From Micromonospora parathelypteridis (lineage in GTDB: Bacteria > Actinomycetota > Actinomycetes > Mycobacteriales > Micromonosporaceae), in contig NZ_JACHDP010000001.1 of NCBI RefSeq assembly GCF_014201145.1, positions 6,386,001-6,450,000 of the forward strand: 64,000 nt of DNA. The letters are read 5' to 3'. The position numbers and the translations under genes were made by a program. Shown one piece after another: positions 58,247 through 64,000 of this stretch. Position 1 is the stretch's first letter; every line of letters starts with the position of its first letter. The notes beneath the pieces were generated by a model that saw only the letters and a list, made by a program, of their open reading frames with translations, did not search any database and was not told the origin of the DNA.

Positions 58247-59434
58247 TCAGGCCGGGTCGGCCCCGGCCGCCGTCGTGCTCGGCCCGACGTCGCGACTGCG
58301 CAACAGCACGGTCAGCGTCACGAGACCGACCAGCAGCGCCGCGAGCACGTACACCGGGACCGGGCCGAGCGGAGCGAGCAGCGCCAGCAACGCGACGACC
58401 GGGAAGGCGACGACCACCACGCCGTGGTGCTGCCGGCGTACGTGCAGCACCCAGACCGTGAGCAGGAAGACGGCGATCGGGGTGGCCACCGCGTACCCGG
58501 CCGTGATCCCGGAGATGTGCGCGACGTGCCGCTCGACGTCGACCGACACCACCAGGCCGGCACCGACCGCGGCGATCGCCGCGAAGATCAGGTAGTGGCC
58601 GTAACCCCAGATCAGGGAGTACGGCAGCCGGGCGGGTGCTTCGATCGGCCGGTCGAAGTAGAGCCACCAGAGTGCGAACACGATGACCGCTCCGGCCGCC
58701 GCGAGCGACCAGAGACCATGCTCGCCGGCGTCGAGCCCGGTCTGGATCGCCACCGAGATGGCCAGGACCGCTTCGCCGAGCACGATCAGGGTGAACAGCC
58801 CGTACCGTTCGGTGATGTGCTGGGGGTGCCACGGGGTCATGCCGCGGCGTTCGGCCACCGCCGGCACCAGCAGGTCGGCCAGCGCCAGCAGCACGAACGA
58901 CGCCACACCCCCCTCGTCGGGCAGCAACAGCCGCGACAGCCAGCCGAGCTGCACCACGGTCACGCCGATCGCGTAGCGGCGCGCCGCCACCCGGTGCGTG
59001 GGGTCGCCGGCAGCCGCTCGGCTCCAGTGCACGACGGCGGCCAGCCGCATCACCACGTACCCGTAGGTGATGACGGCGAAGTCGCCGTCTGTGAAGGCGC
59101 GCGGCACCCCGGCCGCCAGGATCAACGCCCCGGAGATCTGCACCAGAGTGGTGATCCGGTAGACGTCGTCGTCGGTGTCGTAGGCCGACGCGAACCAGGT
59201 GAAGTTCACCCACGACCACCAGATCGCGAAGAACACCATGGCGTAGCTGGCCGCCGCGTGGCCGAGGTGGCCCTCAGCGACGTCGTGGTGCAGACTGCTC
59301 GCCGCCTGCGCCACCGCCACCACGAAACACAGGTCGAAGAAGAGTTCCAACGGGGTGGCCGCACGGTGCGGCTCGTCGCGGCGTCGGGGCCTCATCGGCC
59401 GGTAGAACGGCCGCACCGAACGCGAAACGGTCAA
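58247..59434 (-). CDS. Low-temperature-requirement protein A (LtrA)-like membrane protein
   Basis: 395 residues with about eleven to twelve membrane helices. PLELFFDLCFVVAVAQA and FFAIWWSWVNFTWFASAYDTD-type sequences, and the middle ITERYGLFTLIVLGEAVLAI, are diagnostic for the LtrA family. Role unknown beyond cold growth in Listeria. The TTG at 59434 is the start: GAGGAG lies 5 nt upstream and no ATG or GTG has as good a site. It follows the DoxX-like gene by 20 nt and is probably on the same transcript. Confidence 0.9.
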   Translation of the reverse strand: MTVSRSVRPFYRPMRPRRRDEPHRAATPLELFFDLCFVVAVAQAASSLHHDVAEGHLGHAAASYAMVFFAIWWSWVNFTWFASAYDTDDDVYRITTLVQISGALILAAGVPRAFTDGDFAVITYGYVVMRLAAVVHWSRAAAGDPTHRVAARRYAIGVTVVQLGWLSRLLLPDEGGVASFVLLALADLLVPAVAERRGMTPWHPQHITERYGLFTLIVLGEAVLAISVAIQTGLDAGEHGLWSLAAAGAVIVFALWWLYFDRPIEAPARLPYSLIWGYGHYLIFAAIAAVGAGLVVSVDVERHVAHISGITAGYAVATPIAVFLLTVWVLHVRRQHHGVVVVAFPVVALLALLAPLGPVPVYVLAALLVGLVTLTVLLRSRDVGPSTTAAGADPA

Positions 59435-59454
59435 CGCAGCTCCTCAGGCCGGGC

Positions 59455-59874
59455 TCACCCGCGCCGACGGCCGTGGGTCAGCCCTTCCAACACCAGCGTC
59501 AACCCGGCGCCGACCAGCCAGACATCCTTGGCGAGCCCGGAGCCCTGCTGGGTCGGTCGAATGCTGCCGGGCTCCCGCAGCCCCGGCGTCTTCAGGTACA
59601 GCTGCACGAGGCCCGCGCCGAACGCCGTCAGGCCCAACCCGACCAGGGGCGCCGGGACGAACGGCGCGATCAGCGCGGCCCCCAGGGCGATCTCCGAGTA
59701 CGACAGCAGCTTGGCGAAGCGCGGTGGGTCCAGTTGGGCGAGTTGCGGTATGGCGGCGACCGCCATCCCGTGCACGCCCTCCGCAGCGGCACCCTCCAGG
59801 CTGCGCTTGCCCAGACCCGAGTTGAGAAAGTACGCGCCGATGCTGACCCGCAGCGGCAGGTGCGCGAGCTTCAT
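59455..59874 (-). CDS. DoxX-like small membrane protein
   Basis: 139 residues with four hydrophobic helices. LPLRVSIGAYFLNSGLGKR, FAKLLSYSEIALGAALIAPF and the C-terminal LAKDVWLVGAGLTLVLEG are like the DoxX/DoxD-type quinone-linked or thiol-stress membrane proteins. GGGGA 6 nt before the ATG at 59874 favours it over the GTG at 59880. Co-transcribed with the LtrA-like gene and divergent from the mycothiol formaldehyde dehydrogenase operon. Confidence 0.8.
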   Translation of the reverse strand: MKLAHLPLRVSIGAYFLNSGLGKRSLEGAAAEGVHGMAVAAIPQLAQLDPPRFAKLLSYSEIALGAALIAPFVPAPLVGLGLTAFGAGLVQLYLKTPGLREPGSIRPTQQGSGLAKDVWLVGAGLTLVLEGLTHGRRRG

Positions 59875-60060
59875 GGTCACTCCCCGATGGCCGTGGTCGA
59901 ATGGGGCCCGCGTACCCCGGACTGCCCGCGATAACCCGCCGGGCCGGCTGGGCTGGCCGTGGTGGTCGCGGTAGGTTCGCCGGGGGCCCACCGCCGAGCC
60001 CGTGGCGTTACCTGCCCACCCGGCGCCCGGCCCTGCCGCACACCACCAGCAGGAGGCAGA

Positions 60061-61149
60061 GTGAGCCAGGAAGTCCGGGGAGTCATCTCCCGCAGCAAGG
60101 GCGCGCCGGTCGAGGTCACCACCATCGTGGTGCCCGATCCTGGTCCCGGTGAGGCGATCGTCCGGATCCAGTCCTGCGGCGTCTGCCACACGGACCTGCA
60201 CTACCGCGAGGGCGGCATCAACGACGAGTACCCGTTCCTGCTCGGTCACGAGGCGGCGGGCATCGTCGAGCAGGTGGGCGAGGGCGTCACCGACGTCGCG
60301 CCGGGTGATTTCGTGGTGCTCAACTGGCGTGCGGTCTGCGGCGTCTGCCGCGCCTGCCGCCGGGGTCGCCCGTGGTACTGCTTCAATACGCACAACGCCA
60401 AGCAGCGGATGACCCTGACCGACGGCACCGAGCTCGCCCCGGCGCTGGGCATCGGCGCGTTCGCCGAGAAGACCCTCGTGCACGCGGGGCAGTGCACCAA
60501 GGTGGACCCGGCCGCCCGTCCGGCCGCCGTGGGTCTGCTCGGCTGCGGGGTGATGGCCGGGCTGGGCGCGGCGATGAACACCGGCAACGTCACCCGCGGC
60601 GACTCGGTCGCGGTGATCGGCTGCGGAGGGGTCGGGGACGCGGCGGTCGCCGGCGCTGCCCTGGCCGGCGCCACCACGATCGTCGCGGTGGACACCGACA
60701 GCCGCAAACTGGACTGGGCCCGCAAGTTCGGCGCCACGCACACCGTGAACGCCTCCGAAACCGATCCCGTCGAGGCGATCCGTGCCGCCACCGGCGGGTT
60801 CGGCGCCGACGTCGTGATCGACGCGGTGGGCCGACCGGAGACCTGGAAGCAGGCGTTCTACGCCCGGGACCTGGCCGGCACGGTGGTGCTGGTCGGCGTA
60901 CCGACCCCGCAGATGCAGATCGAGCTGCCGCTGCTGGACGTCTTCGGGCGCGGTGGCGCCCTCAAGTCCAGCTGGTACGGCGACTGCCTGCCCAGCCGGG
61001 ACTTCCCGATGCTCACCGAGCTGTACCTGCAGGGCCGGCTCGACCTGGACGCGTTCGTCACCGAGGAGATCGCGCTCGACCAGGTCGAGAACGCGTTCGA
61101 CCGGATGCACCACGGCGACGTGCTCCGCTCGGTGGTGGTGTTCCCGTGA
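60061..61149 (+). CDS. mscR: S-(hydroxymethyl)mycothiol dehydrogenase (formaldehyde detoxification)
   Basis: 362 residues, zinc-dependent medium-chain alcohol dehydrogenase. [29 protein letters not shown] (catalytic zinc site), the structural-zinc cluster [16 protein letters not shown], and the NAD site [13 protein letters not shown] are present. [14 protein letters not shown] and [11 protein letters not shown] match actinobacterial MscR, which oxidises the adduct of formaldehyde with mycothiol. AGGAGG precedes the GTG at 60061. The stop overlaps the next gene (GTGA), an MBL-fold hydrolase that fits as the following step. Confidence 0.92.
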   Translation: MSQEVRGVISRSKGAPVEVTTIVVPDPGPGEAIVRIQSCGVCHTDLHYREGGINDEYPFLLGHEAAGIVEQVGEGVTDVAPGDFVVLNWRAVCGVCRACRRGRPWYCFNTHNAKQRMTLTDGTELAPALGIGAFAEKTLVHAGQCTKVDPAARPAAVGLLGCGVMAGLGAAMNTGNVTRGDSVAVIGCGGVGDAAVAGAALAGATTIVAVDTDSRKLDWARKFGATHTVNASETDPVEAIRAATGGFGADVVIDAVGRPETWKQAFYARDLAGTVVLVGVPTPQMQIELPLLDVFGRGGALKSSWYGDCLPSRDFPMLTELYLQGRLDLDAFVTEEIALDQVENAFDRMHHGDVLRSVVVFP

Positions 61150-61775
61150 CCGCCCGGGTCGACCGCGCGGTCACCGCGGGCACGTTCTCCCTGGACGGGC
61201 AGACGTTCGATGTGGACAACAACGTCTGGGTGATCGGCGACGACAGCGAGTGCGTCGTGCTGGACGCGCCGCATGACGTGGCCGCGATCCTCGCCCTCGT
61301 GGGCGACCGGCAGGTCCGGGCGATCCTGGCCACCCACGCCCACGACGATCATGTCAGGGTCGCACCCGAGTTGGCCGAGGCCACCGGCGCGCCCGTGCTG
61401 CTGCACGCCGCCGACCGGGTCCTCTGGGACATGGTCCACCCGCACCTGCCGCCGCACGGCGAGCTGCACGACGGGCAGACCATCGAGGTGGCCGGCACCA
61501 CGCTGCGCGTGTTGCACACCCCCGGGCACAGCCCCGGCGCGTGCAGCTTCCACGCCCCGGACCTGGGCGTGGTGTTCACCGGCGACACGCTCTTCGCCGG
61601 CGGTCCCGGCGCGACCGGCCGCTCGTACAGCGATTTCGACACCATCGTCCGGTCGATCCAGACCCGCCTGCTCACCCTGCCGGGGGAGACGGTCGTGCAC
61701 ACCGGCCATGGCGACGACACGACGATCGGCGCGGAGGCCCCGCATCTGCAGGAGTGGCTGGCCCGGGGCCACTGA
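61146..61775 (+). CDS. MBL-fold hydrolase, partner of the mycothiol dehydrogenase
   Basis: 209 residues. THAHDDH (metal motif 1), [12 protein letters not shown] (motif with His), [10 protein letters not shown] (Asp) and [10 protein letters not shown] (last His) make a complete glyoxalase II-like active site. It is co-translated with mscR and typical of this operon in actinomycetes. It most likely hydrolyses S-formylmycothiol or a similar thioester to formate and mycothiol, completing formaldehyde removal; the exact substrate is an inference. Confidence 0.9.
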   Translation: MTARVDRAVTAGTFSLDGQTFDVDNNVWVIGDDSECVVLDAPHDVAAILALVGDRQVRAILATHAHDDHVRVAPELAEATGAPVLLHAADRVLWDMVHPHLPPHGELHDGQTIEVAGTTLRVLHTPGHSPGACSFHAPDLGVVFTGDTLFAGGPGATGRSYSDFDTIVRSIQTRLLTLPGETVVHTGHGDDTTIGAEAPHLQEWLARGH

Positions 61776-61983
61776 TCTTCTGCTGGCCTGTTGGTGGGCC
61801 GGCCTGTCGGCGTGGCCGACGTGCCCACCTGCCGGCGTGGCGGCCTGCCGCGTGCTGGTCTGGTTGGGGCGTGGTCGACGGGCTCAGCGCTCGTCGGCCG
61901 CGCCCAGCAGCACGTACCCGCTACCTGCCTCGTCCACCGGTTGCTCCCTCCTGGACGGTCTCAACCTGGCGCCGCCGCGACGC

Positions 61984-61989
61984 TAGGAT
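61984..61989 (+). promoter_or_regulatory. -10 hexamer TAGGAT, leaderless VOC gene
   Basis: TAGGAT ends 7 nt before the ATG at 61997. Confidence 0.5.
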
Positions 61990-61996
61990 CCCGTCC

Positions 61997-62458
61997 ATGG
62001 TCGACGACTCACCCGCCCCCGTTGTCCGTCAGCTGCGCCTCGTGGTGGAGGCCGCCGACCACGAGGCCGCCGTCGCGTTCTTCCGCGACGCGCTCGGCCT
62101 GCCCGAGGAGGCGGCGTTCAGCGGCGACGGAGACGCCCGGGTGGTGATCCTGGACGCCGGCCGAGCCACCCTGGAGATCGCCAACCCGGCACAGAAACGC
62201 ATGATCGACGAGGTAGAGGTGGGTCGTCAGGTCGCGCCCCGCATCCGGGTGGCCTTCGAGGTGGACGACGCCAGGGCGACGACGGCCCGACTGGTCGCCG
62301 CCGGGGCGAGCGAGATCGCGCCGCCCACGCGCACACCGTGGCAGTCCCTCAACTCCCGCCTCGACGCCCCCGCCGACCTGCAGATCACCGTCTTCCAGGA
62401 GCTGGGTACGCCGGACGAGCTGACCGAGCCGGACGGCGTGGCTCCCGGGCGCAGCTGA
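61997..62458 (+). CDS. VOC-family protein
   Basis: 153 residues. LRLVVEAADHEAAVAFFRDAL begins the glyoxalase-like fold; RVVILDAGRATLEIANP and the ending LNSRLDAPADLQITVFQEL complete it. No specific subfamily is clear. It stands alone behind a 221-nt stretch (61776-61996) in which no gene was seen, and has a leaderless-type -10. Confidence 0.85.
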   Translation: MVDDSPAPVVRQLRLVVEAADHEAAVAFFRDALGLPEEAAFSGDGDARVVILDAGRATLEIANPAQKRMIDEVEVGRQVAPRIRVAFEVDDARATTARLVAAGASEIAPPTRTPWQSLNSRLDAPADLQITVFQELGTPDELTEPDGVAPGRS

Positions 62459-62888
62459 GCAGGTTCCGCCGCGCTCACCCTCTAGCCCGTGAGCCGCTCG
62501 GGCACGTTCTCGTCCGGCACGGCCCCCGGACGGGGGCATGTCCCGCGCTGGGCCAGCCGTCCGATTCGCTCGGCGGATTGTCCGTTTCGCCGTCGCTCGG
62601 CGGGAGATCGACTCCAGATCCCCGACATTGCGGTATCTGGGTGCTGGGACACCGCCAGATCGCCGATATGGAGTCGATCACGCCCATCGGCGGCGAGGGT
62701 ACGGACCGGGCGTCCGATTCCCGGGAGTGGCCGGGACCGCATCCAGCCGAGGCACCGGCATTTCCGGAATGCCCGACACGTGAACCCGGTTGTGTCCCCC
62801 GTACCGTCGGAGCCCAAACCCTTTCCGCGGTCATCTCCCGAGGAGCGTTCACCCCGGAGCGCTCCGCACGATCGAGAGGGCCACCATC
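62459..62888 (+). promoter_or_regulatory. 430-nt intergenic region with a structured 5' leader
   Basis: No gene was recognised. Within it, GATCGACTCCA (62606-62616) pairs with TGGAGTCGATC (62669-62679), enclosing ATCTGG/CCAGAT (62635-62640 and 62655-62660). GGTACGG (62698-62704) can pair at long range with CCGTACC (62799-62805), enclosing the hairpin GGCATT/AATGCC (62757-62773). GGAGCGCTCC (62855-62864) is a palindrome just ahead of the GAGGG ribosome site. This looks like a folded regulatory leader. Its place before a secreted wall protein recalls c-di-AMP (ydaO) riboswitches, but the known core sequence was not recognised. Confidence 0.5.
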
Positions 62889-63614
62889 GTGAAGGTCGAC
62901 TTCACCCGATGGCTCCCCGCCATCGCTAAGGACTCGTACCGCAAGACCGCGCTGAGCGTGGTGGGCGTGGCCGCCCTGGGCGGCCTGGCGCTCGCGCCGA
63001 CCGCGGCGGCCGCCCCGGTCACCACCGGGCCGCACCAGGGCGCCGTCGCCGCCATCGACCTCGCCACCGGCAAGGCTGCCGGCAAGACCGCCGCGCCAGC
63101 GCGCCAGGACGACCAGCCGATCGAGTCGGGGCTGACCACCGGCTCCGCCACCGGCAAGCCGCCGGCCGGTAAGCCCAGCCGCGACCAGCTGATCCCGCAC
63201 GGCATCGAGGGCGCGCAGTCGCGCGTTCCGCTCGACGACGCGCAACTGGCCAACGCCCGGGCGATCGTCGACGCCGCCAAGAAGACCGGCGTCGGTGACC
63301 GGGGCGCGGTGATCGGCGTGGCCACCTCGCTGCAGGAGTCGAAGCTGTACAACCTCGGCCACCTCGGCGCGTACAACGACCACGACTCGCAGGGCCTGTT
63401 CCAGCAGCGTCCGTCGTCCGGTTGGGGCACGCCCGACCAGGTCACCGACCCGGAGTACGCGGCCACCGCGTTCTTCACGGCACTCAAGAACATCGGCGGC
63501 TGGCAGGACCTGCCGCTGACTGCCGCCGCGCAGACCGTTCAGGTGTCCGCCTTCCCGTACGCGTACGCGCAGTGGGAGGAGCAGGCCGCGGACATCGTCC
63601 AGCAGATGTGGTGA
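62889..63614 (+). CDS. Secreted lysozyme-like/transglycosylase-type cell-wall protein
   Basis: 241 residues from a GTG at 62889 with GAGGG 8 nt upstream. A long signal peptide (to about residue 38, cleavage near TAAAA), a Lys/Ala/Gly-rich linker (50-110) and a C-terminal domain: QLANARAIVDAAKKTGVGDR, GVATSLQESKLYNL (Glu in the catalytic position), NDHDSQGLFQQRPSSGWG and DPEYAATAFFTAL. This domain is common in actinobacterial wall-lytic proteins and is lysozyme-like. It probably remodels peptidoglycan. Expression is likely governed by the long leader. A strong terminator follows. Confidence 0.83.
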   Translation: MKVDFTRWLPAIAKDSYRKTALSVVGVAALGGLALAPTAAAAPVTTGPHQGAVAAIDLATGKAAGKTAAPARQDDQPIESGLTTGSATGKPPAGKPSRDQLIPHGIEGAQSRVPLDDAQLANARAIVDAAKKTGVGDRGAVIGVATSLQESKLYNLGHLGAYNDHDSQGLFQQRPSSGWGTPDQVTDPEYAATAFFTALKNIGGWQDLPLTAAAQTVQVSAFPYAYAQWEEQAADIVQQMW

Positions 63615-63626
63615 CACCCGCGACAC

Positions 63627-63659
63627 ACGCCGGCCGGCCCTCGTTCAGGGGGCCGGCCG
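63627..63659. terminator. Hairpin terminator after wall protein gene
   Basis: 14-bp stem with one U-G pair (63627-63640 with 63646-63659) and a 5-nt loop, followed by TTCG, between converging genes. Confidence 0.75.
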
Positions 63660-63681
63660 GCTTCGTCGTACCCGGGGTAGG

Positions 63682-64000
63682 TCAGCAGGCGGGGTAGAGC
63701 CGGCGGGTGCCGACGCCAGCCGCGTACGCGTCCCGGTCGCTGAACCGGCAGCCATAGTCGGGCCCGGCCACCACCGCCGGATCGGTCACCTTGTCGCCGG
63801 CCGGGCGCTTGCCCTTGCGTACCCATGACACCAGGTCGTCCCAGGCGGCGCCGGCCTCGGCCGGGCTGAACTCGCAGTGCTGCGTGGTCCGGATGGCCCG
63901 CTGCACCACCACCTTGCTGCGACCGTTGCGCGCCACGTCGGTGGCGTAGGCCTGCTCCATGCTGAACGGCACGAACATGTCGCCGAGGCCGTGCAGGCTG
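63682..64000 (-). CDS. Alpha/beta-hydrolase-like protein, C-terminal part (cut by right edge)
   Basis: The frame runs off the window; about 105 C-terminal residues are visible. LHGLGDMFVPFSMEQAYATDV, VVQRAIRTTQHCEFS (probable catalytic His in the QHCEF segment) and WDDLVSWVRKGKRPAGD resemble the C-terminal portion of alpha/beta-hydrolase enzymes of actinomycetes. The nucleophile elbow lies outside. A visible ATG at 63978 is internal because the conserved LHGLGD sequence precedes it. Substrate unknown. Confidence 0.6.
   Translation of the reverse strand, partial: SLHGLGDMFVPFSMEQAYATDVARNGRSKVVVQRAIRTTQHCEFSPAEAGAAWDDLVSWVRKGKRPAGDKVTDPAVVAGPDYGCRFSDRDAYAAGVGTRRLYPAC

Noticed and set aside
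56583..59219. 878-codon open frame spanning two genes on the same strand
   Set aside because: It overlaps the photolyase and LtrA genes in another frame and reads as Arg/Pro/Gly-rich nonsense.
62560..62889. ydaO-type c-di-AMP riboswitch as a firm call
   Set aside because: Position before a wall-lytic gene fits, but the conserved ydaO core could not be matched by eye, so only a structured leader is reported.
1..64000. CRISPR arrays, tRNA/rRNA genes, insertion sequences, prophage genes
   Set aside because: No regularly spaced repeats, no tRNA-like cloverleaf or rRNA sequence, and no transposase, integrase or phage structural genes were recognised.

Overview
The window is high-GC actinomycete DNA, most like a Micromonospora or a close relative (Micromonosporaceae). 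The evidence is the strongly G/C-biased third codon positions, frequent GTG starts, ATGA/GTGA operon overlaps, many secreted enzymes, class F sortase, a mycothiol-linked formaldehyde dehydrogenase and numerous apparently leaderless genes. Genus is an inference from style, not from a marker gene. No rRNA, tRNA, prophage, insertion sequence or CRISPR array was recognised. It reads as chromosomal, largely accessory-type gene content on both strands.

Left part (1-8.5 kb): a TetR fragment at the edge; a response regulator / sensor kinase / GerMN-Gmad2 lipoprotein operon with an AMIN-like secreted protein upstream of it; a divergent secreted protein fusing a snapalysin-type metalloprotease to a trypsin-type protease; a Pro/Ala-rich membrane protein; a DUF3152 lipoprotein; and an ECF-type sigma factor with a membrane partner. 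A GTnAC-N6-GTnAC direct repeat lies between the AMIN-like gene and the dual protease and is a plausible target of the neighbouring regulator. 8.5-18 kb: a very large hybrid histidine kinase ending in an RsbW-like ATPase, an M28 aminopeptidase, an SDR, htpG, an ArsR/nitroreductase pair and a ThuA-like protein.

18-36 kb: a small conserved protein, dinB, an ArsR-headed four-gene membrane/lipid operon with a striking operator, several VOC, WYL and GNAT proteins, a membrane-anchored glutamate-synthase-like flavoprotein, a Tat-exported amidase, an MscS-type channel with a TQVV repeat tail, an MFS protein, SGNH hydrolase, CorA, and a class F sortase with a candidate substrate. 36-50 kb: an ArsR-SRPBCC fusion, MFS, an orphan lycopene cyclase, an ABC/FtsX exporter, RNase HI, a YkgJ-like/pentapeptide protein, a divergent PLD-like/membrane pair, an MBL protein, a LysE/MocR divergent pair and AraC/reductase genes. 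50-64 kb: an ABC exporter, a WYL regulator, a monooxygenase-SDR operon, a bacterial cryptochrome/photolyase, LtrA and DoxX membrane proteins, the mycothiol formaldehyde operon, a VOC protein, a wall-hydrolase-like secreted protein behind a long structured leader, and a hydrolase cut by the right edge.

Common logic: most genes are short, independently promoted units in which a regulator sits beside its likely target. At least twelve starts have a TANNNT hexamer 6-8 nt upstream and no Shine-Dalgarno, which predicts leaderless transcripts. Seven strong hairpins separate transcription units. The best leads for new biology are the dual protease, the RR/HK/lipoprotein locus and its candidate box, the kinase-RsbW fusion, the TQVV-tailed channel, the sortase pair and the 76-bp palindrome at 35.7 kb.
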